Of a DNA stretch of 64,000 nt, positions 35,331 through 46,350 are shown in pieces. The stretch is taken from assembly GCA_934045905.1 (NCBI GenBank), contig OW203762.1, forward strand, positions 14,974,345 to 15,038,344. Direction: 5' to 3'. Numbering within the stretch: position 1 is the stretch's first letter; every line of letters starts with the position of its first letter. The DNA comes from Leuctra nigra. Taxonomy: Eukaryota; Arthropoda; Insecta; Plecoptera; Leuctridae. The position numbers and the translations under genes are program-made. The notes under the pieces were generated by a model. That model worked only from the letters and a program-made list of their open reading frames with translations. It did no database searches and was not told the origin of the DNA.

Positions 35331-35570
35331 TTAAACACCTGTCATATGTTTCAAGTCTTTTAACAATTCGTCGCTTACACTCCCTTTCTGCTTCACCTGA
35401 TGGATTACATACTTTGCGAGTATTCTTTCCGGTTCGTTGTATTTTGGATCTAGCGTAAACCATAGTCCGATGGCGCATCTCTTTCCTCTGGCGATACCTT
35501 TTACTCCATGCAGATTTTCACCTCCTGATGTGAAGGCAACCATTCGGCCACACCGTGATTTTATTAATTT
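35331..35570 (-). CDS. prolyl 3-hydroxylase (leprecan family), last exon only
   Basis: Begins after a TTAAATTCCAG acceptor and ends at TAA (35331-35333): 79 codons. The sequence CGRMVAFTSGGENLHGVKGI followed by ARGKRCAIGLWFTLD is the end of the 2-oxoglutarate/Fe(II) dioxygenase domain of P3H enzymes. These hydroxylate collagen prolines in the ER. The His in NLHGVK is the expected distal iron ligand and the Arg in GKRCA binds 2-oxoglutarate. The C-terminus (LLKDLKHMTGV) shows no KDEL-type retention signal. All upstream exons should lie at higher coordinates but none is seen up to the 200-N gap or beyond, so the gene is cut or misplaced here. Confidence 0.8.
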   Translation of the reverse strand, partial: KLIKSRCGRMVAFTSGGENLHGVKGIARGKRCAIGLWFTLDPKYNEPERILAKYVIHQVKQKGSVSDELLKDLKHMTGV

Positions 35571-35783
35571 CTGGAATTTAACATTTTGAGTAGGTAAGTT
35601 AGTCTCTGTATCCAATGACTTTGTGTCTCAGCGGTGTAAAACTACGTAACAGCATGTGCCTCCAAAACTACGATCCGAGTCATTGAAAGACTGATAACAA
35701 GTGGAGGGAGGACATCACTCGAATCCCCATCACCCTGTGCCCTAGTAGCAGCAACTAGTGAGCCAAAATGAATGGTCACCCAT

Positions 35784-35983
35784 NNNNNNNNNNNNNNNNN
35801 NNNNNNNNNNNNNNNNNNNNNNNNNNNNNNNNNNNNNNNNNNNNNNNNNNNNNNNNNNNNNNNNNNNNNNNNNNNNNNNNNNNNNNNNNNNNNNNNNNNN
35901 NNNNNNNNNNNNNNNNNNNNNNNNNNNNNNNNNNNNNNNNNNNNNNNNNNNNNNNNNNNNNNNNNNNNNNNNNNNNNNNNNNN
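35784..35983. other. assembly gap, 200 N
   Basis: Exactly 200 N, a conventional scaffold gap of unknown true size. The right edge is poly-C-rich. Confidence 0.99.
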
Positions 35984-37030
35984 CCCCGGACCCGCATGGT
36001 GCTAGAGGCCCCCCCCCCCAGGCCCCCCATTGTTTCTCTGGGCAATCGTGTTTCCCATGCACATTGTCATTTACTGTATTATTTTCTCCCTTACAAATTT
36101 AGTCCCTACCCTACCTAGATCCTAAGCAAAGTGTGCCCCCCCCCCTGAGAAAATAGACTTCCGGCGCCTCTGATGACATGGATTCCTAAACTGGTTTTAA
36201 TCTAACTGTCTCCCTCAATTACAAATGTTCAATGAATGCGTTTGAAGACAAATTGATAAATTGTTATATAATTTTTCGTAATTAAAATTCATTAGGTATC
36301 ACTCCGTTTTAAAATTTTTCAATTGCTCAAAATTTGACCAAAATAGAGGAAAAATAAATTAAAGTGTAGCTCTAGTTTAGTCAAATATTAACCATTACGT
36401 TTTAAAATATCAAAAAGTAATTCAATTTGATCTTAATTTTGAAAACATGACATTAACTAAGTCATCACGACAAAAACGCATTAAAAGTATATTTGTAAAA
36501 AATATACTGTCCCTGTCAGGAAGTCAACCCTGTAGAGGAATGTTGATTCAGTGAGCTAGCTTTGCTGGCAGTGTAGAATGGGGAGGGGTGGGGGGGAAGT
36601 CAACTACCTGTTCTTTTCTTGTCTCTCCCTTGTGACTGTGAGGGGTCTTGTGCGTTTGCCCTCTCTCAAACATACATTCCATCCATTCTACATCCCGCAT
36701 CATCAGAGGAAGGACTGACACTGCAGCAATAATGTTTAACATTCAAAACCGTTCAAATGTGTTTGTAATAGTAGATAATATGTATAATAAAGTTCCTTAT
36801 CTTTAACAATTGATATAAGTTTTGAAGTTAAATTCTTCAAAGATAAGTGATTTTATAAATGAAGACAACAGCGCTTTTCATTGAAAACATAAGCGCGGAT
36901 CGTCAGAGTAGTGGTAAGTTAATACATATTATTATAATACTAAATGGCCTTTTTCAATACTCTGCTAGCTTTTAATCGGTTGATTATAAAACACTTCTAT
37001 ATTTTAATGTTCGTCGTGTTGACTCATAAT
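35984..37030. other. unassigned non-coding sequence
   Basis: Poly-C runs at 36010-36019 and 36136-36146. No exon of P3H or VPS33A could be found here. Confidence 0.4.
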
Positions 37031-37034
37031 TGTG

Positions 37035-37680
37035 TCTGTCCTTTCTAGAACCGAGCTACACTTTGTCCTCTTGCGCAACGTGTTCGTCTTCACACTTCAC
37101 TCATAATTGTGTCTGTCCTTTCTTGAACCGAGCTACACTTTGTCCTCTTGCGCAACGTGTCCGTCTTCACTCTCATAATTGTGTCTGTCCTTTCTAGAAC
37201 CGAGCTACACTTTGTCCTCTTGCGCAACGTGTCCGTCTTCACTCTCATAATTGTGTCTGTCCTCTCTAGAACCGAGCTACACTTTGTCCTCTTGCGCAAC
37301 GTGTCCGTCTTCACTCTCATAATTGTGTCTGTCCTTTCTAGAACCGAGCTACACTTTGTCCGCGCAACGTGTCCGTCTTAACTCTCATAATTGTGTCTGT
37401 CCTCTTTAGAACCGAGCTACACTTTGTCCTCTTGCGCAACGTGTCCGTCTTCACTCTCATAATTGTGTCTGTCCTTTCTAGAACCGAGCTACACTTTGTT
37501 CTATTACACAACGTGTCCGTCTTCACTCTCATAATTGTGTCTGTCCTTTCTAGAACCGAGCTACACTTTGTCCGCGCAACGTGTCCGTCTTCACTCTCAT
37601 AATTGTGTCTGTCCTCTCTAGAACCGAGCTAAACTTTGTCCTCTTGCGCAACGTGTTCATCTTCACTCATTATTGTGTCT
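37035..37680. repeat. 72-bp tandem repeat, about nine copies
   Basis: Unit of 72 bp containing CGCAACGTGTCCGTCTTCAC, CTCATAATTGTGTCTGTCC and GAACCGAGCTACACTTTGTC. Some copies lack the CCTCTTG segment. Since 72 is a multiple of three, frames on both strands stay open, but composition and lack of other coding signals argue against a protein. Confidence 0.9.
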
Positions 37681-37772
37681 ATCACATTTTAGATGCCTAT
37701 GTTATAACAAATTATGTGGTCAGTTTGTTTCAGACACAGCTTTCAACAGTCCTGGAAGGGAAGGACGCCTTA

Positions 37773-37956
37773 GGCTGCAAACACACGGGGCGACTTTTAG
37801 TCGCTCAGACGCGGCGACAAAAAGACGCTTCAGTTAGGTAGCATTGAGTCTTGTGGGAGCGAATACACGAGACGCGCAAAAGACGCGCGTGTAAAACTTC
37901 CCAGGGCGCAAAATCGCGCGACTGAGCGACTAAAAGTCTCCCGTGTGTTTGCAGCC
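37773..37956. mobile_element. MITE with GC-rich inverted repeats
   Basis: Starts GGCTGCAAACACACGGGGCG and ends as the complement of GGCTGCAAACACACGGGAGA. Inner arms carry GACTTTTAGTCGCTCAG. Flanks are TTA (left) and TTT (right), compatible with a mutated Harbinger-type TWA duplication. Confidence 0.7.
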
Positions 37957-38109
37957 TTTGTGAATTCGATATGAAGAATGAAATTATAAAACACAACTGC
38001 TAAAGCCTCGCGAATTATGGCTATAAATAAGAAAAAAATATCTATTATTTTTTAATAAATCTTTATAAAATCTACCTACCTTTGTATGAACAATTACTTA
38101 AATGCAGTT

Positions 38110-39165
38110 TGTCCTATTTCTATCCATTCTCACCTACTTCTAGCTACTGGCAGGCTTTGTGCTAGCCAGTGCTAGCTGTTTCTAGCAATCCCTAGCTGTC
38201 ACCACCTATTCCTACCAAATTCTAGCTCTAGCAAGTGCTAGCTGTTTCTAGCAATCTCTAGCTGTCACCACCTATTCCTACCAAATTCTAGCTCTAGCAA
38301 GTGCTAGCTGTTTCTAGCAATCTCTAGCTGTCACCACCTATTCCTACCAAATTCTAGCTCTAGCAAGTGCTAGCTGTTTCTAGCAATCTCTAGCTGTCAC
38401 CACCTATTCCTACCAAATTCTAGCTCTAGCAAGTGCTAGCTGTTTCTAGCAATCTCTAGCTGTCACCACCTATTCCTACCAAATTCTAGCTCTAGCAAGT
38501 GCTAGCTGTTTCTAGCAATCTCTAGCTGTCACCACCTATTCCTACCAAATTCTAGCTCTAGCAAGTGCTAGCTGTTTCTAGCAATCTCTAGCTGTCACCA
38601 CCTATTCCTACCAAATTCTAGCTCTAGCAAGTGCTAGCTGTTTCTAGCAATCTCTAGCTGTCACCACCTATTCCTACCAAATTCTAGCTCTAGCAAGTGC
38701 TAGCTGTTTCTAGCAATCTCTAGCTGTCACCACCTATTCCTACCAAATTCTAGCTCTAGCAAGTGCTAGCTGTTTCATGCAATCTCTAGCTGTCGCTCCT
38801 ACCAAATTTTAGCTCTAGCAAGTGCTAGCTGTTTCTAGCAATCTCTAGCTGTCACCACCTATTTCTACCAAATTCTAGTTCTAGCAAGTGCTAGCTGTTT
38901 CTAGCAATATCAAACTCTTGCTATTTCTACCTAGTTCTAGCTCTAGCCAGTGCTAGCTGTTTCTTGCAATATCAAACTCTTGCTATTTCTACCAAGATCT
39001 AGCTCTAGCCAGTGCTAGCTGTTTCTAGCAATATCAAACTCTTGCTATTTCTACCTAGTTCTGGCGTCTAGCCAAGGTGGCTCACTATCAACTGAAATCT
39101 AGCAAGTTCTATCAACTAGCATTCTAGCCCTTTCTTGCAAAGATTTTTGCTAGAATAAATGGCTT
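38110..39165. repeat. 66-bp tandem array of CTAGC pentamers at 10-bp pitch
   Basis: From 38221 to about 38760 nine almost identical 66-bp units read CTAGCAAGTG, CTAGCTGTTT, CTAGCAATCT, CTAGCTGTCA, CCACCTATTC, CTACCAAATT, CTAGCT. That is six 10-mers plus six bases. Later copies (38760-39100) are degenerate. The right edge runs TGGCTTGAAGTTTTAACAGG (39152-39171), recalling the CAGGG/CTTGAA terminus of the CCAGA elements. Confidence 0.85.
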
Positions 39166-39170
39166 GAAGT

Positions 39171-39365
39171 TTTAACAGGGAAACGCCTGCTGGACAAAAT
39201 AAAAATAATAACTTATTCCAAGCTATGAAATTATTTTCATTGAACTGTTCTGAATTCACGTCCATAGCCCTATTTTGTTAACAATTACACTGGAAAAAGA
39301 TATTGATAAAAATCGATTTAAAAACTCTTCAAGGTCAAACTCACTATACCCAGCCGTCTTAAAGG
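39171..39365 (+). repeat. solo arm of the 2.5-2.9 kb foldback
   Basis: Matches 2712-2880 (TGAACTGTTCTGAATTCACG, TAACAATTACACTGGAAAAA, AAAAATCGATTTAAAAACTC). The partner arm is missing. Confidence 0.75.
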
Positions 39366-39525
39366 AGAAATATTTCCAATTATTATTTAACATTGAGGGG
39401 TCTGCCCTTCAGTGAGATTGTGACGTCAGCTGAAATCAGTCTATTCCTTGTTACAATCTGGGTGTTTTCAACCCAGTCCACCTCCAACAGAGTTGATGAC
39501 GTAACCAGATCGGGTCAACGTTGAA

Positions 39526-42500
39526 CTAACCCGTGAGCTGCGAGTGCTCTATAGTCGGTCCCGGCAGCAGCGGCATGACGTCCTGTATCTGGCGCCAGCC
39601 TTGCGGCGACACCAGGTGCTGCGCCAGACGCACGCTGAGCGGTGCGTAGATGCTGTGCACGTAGCTGATGTCGGTGGGCTCCACCTCCGAGCTGTCGTCC
39701 ACCGTCAGGCGAAGTGACTTGCGCAGGACGGCGTACTGTCGGGAACCGGCCTGTTCATGAGAGAGCGCACACTTCAATGCACATGCTATGGTTGACAGCC
39801 ATTGTTGTCTTGAACAGGAAAAGCAAGGGTTTCTGAATTGGGAAGGAACCTTTCAAAGGAATGTGATCCTTGAAGTGGAGTGGGAAAGTAAGGAGAAGCA
39901 AAGAGTTCCTCAAAGTAGGTAATTATTTAGTGCCTTTTCACCAAAAAAATATAAATACCAAATCGAGTCCTTGCGCAAAAATCAAGCTCTGTGCACTAAA
40001 TATAATGGCATACACTCTGGTACGTCCCCAAGACTTAAAATAATTTTTTGATATCCTATAATTTTCACAAAGCACCAGGTCATTATGCATTCCAATGAGT
40101 AGCTTATTTAATTTAAGCTTGAATTGTATAAATCTTCTTGCATCTCAGAAGAAAAGAAAAATATGTGTGGAAGCCAGTAAAAGTTGGAAATATCAATAAC
40201 AAAGGTACCTAATGAAATCTCCAAGTGATATTTGCTGTAATTTCTAGGCTTGAACAATGAAATCAACCCTCCTTCTTTCCGACCTATTGTTGTTCAGCAT
40301 AGTTGCAAAATAAGCCACCAAATTTAAAAACACCGCCGCCGGCAGAAGGGTCTTAATACATCATTTCATTATTGGGAAGACAAAAAAATAAAAGACTGAC
40401 ATAAAACTGTGTACCTGTAACATACCCGGAGGTCTCTTTAGGGCATTCAGAGATCCTGGATTTGAGCCCCAGTTTGGCCTGTAACATTCACTCTGCTCAT
40501 CGCTCCAACTTGTAGCAAACTTGCTACAGTGGTTAACTTGTAGCAATGATGAGGTACCTGAGTCTTGAGGAGCCCCGCCTGCTCCAGACTGGCAAGCGAG
40601 AGAATGTGCTGGAACCCGTAGGTCTGCAGTATCTCCCGCTTGTAGTACTCCAGCAGCTTGACCTTGAGGCCGCTGTTGGTGACCGACTGCATGCAGAGCA
40701 GCCGCAGCACCTTGAGCAGCGGCTCCTTGCGCGCGATGGCGTCCTCGATCACGCCGCTCGGCTTGTCGCAGTCCACGCCATTCATCAGCTCTTGCTCGGC
40801 CTGCAGCGCCTCGAGGAACCCCGCCTTGTCAGTCAGCTCCTTGATCAGCTCGGCGATGCTCGTGTCTGAGGCCAAGAGGGAAGTCAGGCGGTTAGAATGT
40901 CGCGGAAGAGGAGAATGGACTTCCCTCATGATACTTTGTACATTGCTAGATCAAAATGACCTCGATACATTTTAAAACAGAAACCCATTTTGTAATGTGT
41001 TTCTAAGTAATCTTATATACCAACCAATTAGCACCAAGTAGCACCATTTTTTTTTTTATATATTGCCATCATTTCATTAGGTAGAGGTTCCTAGTACCTT
41101 GTCTTTTTTCTCCTCTTTTACCCTTCAAAGGGAAATTCATACGTCCAAATTGAGTTGGTAAAAATGCCCAATGCAATAATCTGCCAGATGCTTCACTTGT
41201 TGATGTAGGAAATTTTCTCGCTTAATGCAGCAGCAAATAACCTGCCCATGAATCTTTAAGGGAAGACCGTGGCTCTTCTAACTAAAATGCTTGCATTGTA
41301 CAGCAGGAGAAAGGATGAAAGAGAAGGGGTGCTAAAAATATAATCATAGAAGAATAAAAACCAATTTCATTGCTACAAAATAAGTAACAGTGAACAATTG
41401 AGTTAAATTTCTACTAGGACTCGCTAACCAACGACAATCTTAAAGTACATCCGAGCTGGTGTGACTTACGGGTTGCGAGTGAAGCCTTCATGGCGAGCAT
41501 GTGCGGCAGCTTGGACACGAACTGTTTCATCTCCTGTACGGTCTTGTCACCGTGGCGCTCCTCCAGCTGCGCGGCAATCATCTTCGCCTTCCGACTCAGA
41601 GCTGGACCTACGGCGTTGAAGTTCTTGTCTCTGTCAACAAGATTACATGATAACAACTTCAGCTTTAGTGGCATCTAAAATGAAAACTGAACCTACTGAA
41701 ATGTGACTAGTGATGATGGATGAATAGTTATTAAAACATTGTTATGGAATTCTGGTAATTAACTCCCAATAGAACACATCAATAGTGGATTTGAGTTCAG
41801 TCTCACCTCACTAGATATGAGTATGACCCTGCCATCTCTGATCACCTATTCTTCACCATGGAAGATTGCTGTTTTAGTTTATCTTACCAGAAAATGCAGT
41901 CTACGGAAACTCATCATTAGCTTGTATATTTTTTTATAGGTAGGTACTTTATTATTATTTTCGCACTCAAGAAGATTGGTAAATCTTATGAAAAATGGTA
42001 TTCTCCAGTACAGCTTTTTTTTGAGGCGACGGATGAATGATTATGATGATGATTGGGAGATAATAGTGAAGAGTAGGTAAGGATGGAAGGTGGGAAGGAG
42101 GCGGTCGTGGCCTATAAGGTGCCTTCCCAGCATTTGCCTGTCGACTGCCACAAAAACTGTGGCAAACTGTTGCCTGTTTGCCTGAGGGAATACCACGAAA
42201 AAACCCCATTCAGGAAGGATGGCCGCGGGAATCGAACCCAGGCCTCCGGAATACAAGTTCAGAGCGTTACCACTCAGCCAAGTTTTTATTTCCAAGAGAG
42301 TTGTCTTGTGATGAAATGGACTCACCTGATCTCGGCATACAACTCCTCCGCCGAGTTCAGGATGATTTGCTTCTTCTCCCCGCTCATCTCCGTGTCCGCT
42401 GGAGCGAACTTCTCGCTGGGAAACTGAGCCGTCGCTGGAAAAATACCAGGTCAATCATTAGTTTTTTTTATTTGGATGGATTTTCACATCGTACAACGGA

Positions 42501-45176
42501 CCGACTTGTGAATGATTATGGTGACTGACGACGATAGGGAGATGAAGGTGAAGAATATAATGTTGGATGGTGCAAAGGAGGCGGTCACGGCTTAATTGTA
42601 TGGAACCTTCCTATCTCTTGCCTCTCGACTGAGGGAAGCCATGAAAAAACCTCTGTTAAAAAGAAAGGCAGAAAGACCACAGACATTGAACCAAGGAACC
42701 TCCGTAATACAAGTCAAGAGTGACCTTTGCCAACTTGCTCCGTGTGATAATCTATACACGGTCTGCGCCAACTAGAGAAGATAGGTACCTGTTTTTAGCA
42801 TGCTAACCATTCATACATTAGATTCATTTTTGCATACATTTGCATGCATTTAGCTGCCCATGCTAACAGGTATAATCACAAGTTGGCGCGTTCCGTAGTA
42901 TGGATGGAGTACCTACGTACCTAGGTACATATTGGAATGGATTCATAATCATTGCTAGTGGAAACTATTAAGATACACCACTAGTTCCTAATAAAGTAGG
43001 TATGCAACTTACTATTATTAATGCCAAATATCTCGTCAATGAGTCCCTCGTATGTAAGCTGAGTGGCCAACGGAGTGAGCAAGTCCACGGACCTGTCGAG
43101 GAGAAGAAGATGGTCTATCTGTGGCCGATCGTGCTTCTTCTGCTGTCCGACCTTCTCGCGATTCAGCCGCACCAAGAGGTCCCACACCTGCTTGGCTGCG
43201 TGACCCTTGCCCGACACGTGGGGGATGACTCCGTACAGCTCTTGCAGCGTGTGCAGGGCACGCGCAGCCTGGTGCAAGCAGCTGCCGTCGTGCTCCACAC
43301 ATTGCTGGAATGTACAAGATACTTCATTATATTGATAGATTACAGGGATGGGATTTTACCAACGGTCAAATACTATTTCAGTCAATAGGAAACCTGCTTG
43401 TGACGTCACAGGGGTAGAAAAATGGAGGCAGCTCTGGTAGGGAAAATGTGTAAGAATAAATATTTCGTATTATTATTAACTAGTGTACCTACTAGTGGTA
43501 AATATCTTTCTTTCATAAATAATTACTCTTAATATGAACTTCGGATTGACTCTGTCAGATTTGTTTATTCCCTATACCTTTTCTCACGCAGGATGCCTAT
43601 TGATTGATGGTCATGATATTTTTGGGAATAGGTAATTAAGGGATAAACTTAAAAATAGGAAGGTAGGTACCTACATTCACCTAGGAAAAAGGTTACAACC
43701 AAAAATACAGACCAATCCAAGGTCCGCAAAAGTGATGCGTTTCATTAAAAAAAAAACATATGGGAGAAATGAGCAGATGTGTCCATGTATGTTTACAGCC
43801 TCATGCTCAATAGAAGTTGCGTCCGCAAGTAGGTATGTAGGTAGATATTTGCGGATGTCAGTCCTCAACACCACAAGACCGTAGGTGGGATTCTATAACT
43901 CCATTGCGATCGCTTAGCAATTTCTTCCATAAGGATTAACATTGAAATAATTGCTTTAAAGCGGTCACAAAGATAATTGGCGGTTGCAATAGATTTATAG
44001 AATCAGGGCCCGTGTGCTAATAATCTTATGGACGGAATCCACTAGACTCTGGTCACTTGCGTCGATAAATCCGGAAATTCTTTTGAGCCTATGGATGTAA
44101 GTTTGTAGGTATGTTTTTTTTAATGATTCCACTTCTTCCCAATCTAAACTTCTCTTTTATATTAGGTAAAGAAACTTATGATAATTTCTCATCAGGGATC
44201 AATGTTGGTAGCCGGAAGAGAACCCACCTTGAATGCAGAGTCAATCTCCATTGACAGCACATCACTGTCGAAAGGGAATATATCGCAGCGAAACTCTTCA
44301 ATCACAAAGTTACCAAATACACCACGACTCTAGGGACACAGAACAGAAACACAACAATTAGAACTGTGTTTACCCAGGTTGTCACAAGTGACAACAAAAA
44401 TAAATATTATGAATACTATTAAATATTAGGTGACATTAGGTAGGTAGCAATTATTGATGCTAAACTACAACATGAATTTATTTACCTTCAGTCTCTTCTC
44501 ACACAGCAAACTTTTACGTGGGACAAAATATAGATAAAACTCCTTGCGGACCTTTGCACGTTCTTCGCTGTAAAAAAATTATATTTTCATTCATTACGGA
44601 AGTGTAATAACAAGAACAAAGTTAAGATATTCATTTCAAAAATTAAATCGATTTAAAAGACATCAATTATATTCATTAATCTTTGGTATCTGCTATCATT
44701 ACAATACAACATACCCATGAACATTGTCTGCGATGTAATCCATGAGACGAAGTTCAGGTTTTGTGATGAAGATGATATTCTTGAGGTTTGTTTCAGGCAG
44801 TTGTCCGGCTTTCAACGGAAACATCTTGACGACATTGTGTTCTCTCAGCAGCCCGTACGTCGCTATAAGTCCCACGGGACCGGCCAGGGACTCATCCCAG
44901 ACAATTGCCTACAAAATAAAGTACCTACCTAATCAAAAACATTGCCAACTGACCACATATAGGTATAGCTACCTACACTTGTCAATAACTCCCACTGTAA
45001 AGAGCAGGAGACGCCCCTAACCTAACTTCATCGTACCGCCTAGGTTACTAGAAATATTCACTTGATTCATTTACCTTAGTACCTTCACACTTATCCAAGA
45101 GATGTAATAGTTCTTTCCTACCTAGGTCTTGCACTTGACTAATATTTACTTTGCCTCCTGAAAGGTGCATTGCCAT
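39526..45176 (-). CDS. VPS33A: VPS33A (carnation), Sec1/Munc18 subunit of HOPS/CORVET; last exon missing
   Basis: Exons on the minus strand: 45176-45075, 44908-44715, 44567-44486, 44329-44228, 43304-43013, 42434-42326, 41630-41470, 40865-40558 and 39750-39531. All junctions are GT/AG and phases join, giving 523 codons. VPS33A binds SNAREs and drives fusion to late endosomes and lysosomes; in Drosophila it is the carnation eye-colour gene. Landmarks are [114 protein letters not shown] and [20 protein letters not shown]. The start ATG (45176) sits in GCCATGG. Exon 9 reaches the LPGP block, then meets GTTAGT at 39530. Family members continue about 70 residues; that exon is not visible. If not spliced, a TAG at 39526-39528 would truncate the protein. 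Confidence 0.93.
42010..42290 (-). mobile_element. tRNA-derived SINE in VPS33A intron
   Basis: On the minus strand: box A-like TGGCTGAGTGGTAACGCTCT (42262-42281 region) and box B GGTTCGATTCCCGC (42226-42239). They are followed by a body containing TTTTTTCGTGGTATTCCCTC and a tail near the poly-A at 42014. It lies between exons 6 and 7 and is well preserved. Confidence 0.8.
42460..42745 (-). mobile_element. diverged copy of the same SINE family
   Basis: Same order as 42010-42290: AGGAGGCGGTCACGG, CTTGCCTCTCGACTGAGGGA, ATGAAAAAACC, GGAACCTCCGTAATACAAGT. The tRNA boxes are eroded. Between exons 5 and 6. Confidence 0.65.
43884..44011. mobile_element. small MITE in VPS33A intron
   Basis: GGTGGGATTCTATAACTCCA faces the complement of CGGGCCCTGATTCTATAAAT. 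A related fragment (GGGGCCTCATTCTACAACTG) is at 55004. Confidence 0.55.
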
Positions 45177-45530
45177 GGCTAAAATGAAGTGACAGCTCCT
45201 GTCAAAACTCAAAACTCCTCGAACAGTGTGGCGTGAAGCTAGATTCAAGCAGATTCAAGTAAGTCCGCCAACCCAAAAGAGAGCGGCATATTTTCAAACT
45301 GTGGAATCAGGTTTCAAAATTGAATCCAACTTAGTTTAAAAATATTGCGTGATGTGTTTGTATAATAAACATTTACCAATTATTCTTAGATTCATAAAGA
45401 ATGTATCCTTCCCGGCCATGTCTTTCCCCTAGTACATGAAGACACAAATATAAAGTAATAGAAAAATAACATAATATAAGTAATATTAATAAAAACAAAG
45501 AAGAAGATAATATACCAGGAAACAACTTAG

Positions 45531-45721
45531 TAAAATACAAATATTTGAACAGAAACACTGGTATTGTCAAGAAATAAAAATAAAAAGAGTCCGCAATATT
45601 TCGCCTGACAAAGCAGTCTCGCTTGACAAAGCCGGTCGAACGCATCGGCGAAATATTGCGGACTCTTTTTATTTTTATTTCTTGACAATACCAGTGTTTC
45701 TGTTCAAATATTTGTATTTTA
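45531..45721. repeat. perfect 75-bp inverted repeat with 41-bp loop
   Basis: Arms 45531-45605 and 45647-45721 are complementary at all 75 positions. Innermost stem is GGCGAAATATTGCGGACTC. The loop holds GCCGGTCGAACGCATC. It lies about 350 bp upstream of the VPS33A start codon. Confidence 0.9.
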
Positions 45722-46131
45722 ATAAGTAATATATTTGGAGATAAGTGAGTTGAAACATTTAAAATCACATCTTTTGAAATAATGTTTTGTTTACATTAGA
45801 AGGCGCCATTTTTCACAGTGAGTTCTGAATAGTCCTGTAGCTAATGCAACACAGAAGGCAGTGATATCGAGACACCCGAGTGTCAATGCAAATATCAGAC
45901 GATCGGTATTCCAGTGAACACCCGTTCGAACTGGCTAATGAATAATTTATCATTGACGAACGGGAGTACTCGAATACTACACTTTCTAAAAACATTATCA
46001 TTAGAGCGGCAAAATTAAAATATGGAACATTATGAGTGAAAACTGAAAATACATTTCGTTTGTATTTGTTTCGTGTTTTTCCCCATTCATAAGGTAGGTA
46101 CGGTGTTACTAAATGTAATGGTGGAATATAA

Positions 46132-46344
46132 TTATTTAATGGTGGAGCAAATGTTTTAATTGACGTAGTTTCGGAGCGGAACCCAGCCGAGCTGCCAGAC
46201 GCAGTGCCAGTCGCAGTGACGGAGCCGTGCCCAGTCGTGTTTCAGAACATTGAACAATTATGTCACCCCACCCACAATCATCAAGTGATACCCACTAGAA
46301 TTAGTACTAGAGTTAAGAAACAAAAAACGCCTATGAATTTGTGA
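46132..46344 (+). pseudogene. C-terminal remnant of ORF1 of the non-LTR retrotransposon
   Basis: An open stretch ends at TGA (46342-46344), 9 nt before the ORF2 ATG and in the same frame. It reads SERNPAELPDAVPVAVTEPC, later QVIPTRISTRVKKQKTPMNL. The basic tail resembles the end of an ORF1/gag-like protein. No zinc knuckle is seen and the frame is closed upstream (TAA at 46129), so the element is probably 5'-truncated. Confidence 0.5.
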
Positions 46345-46350
46345 CCGAAC

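Noticed and set aside
35742..36118. Frames running through the N stretch
   Set aside because: They exist only because N is translated as unknown residues.
43036..43317. Arg-rich 93-codon frame on the minus strand
   Set aside because: Another frame of VPS33A exon 5.
45373..45768. 131-codon minus-strand frame with hydrophobic segments
   Set aside because: It spans the perfect hairpin and AT-rich flanks; the apparent membrane segments come from T-rich sequence.
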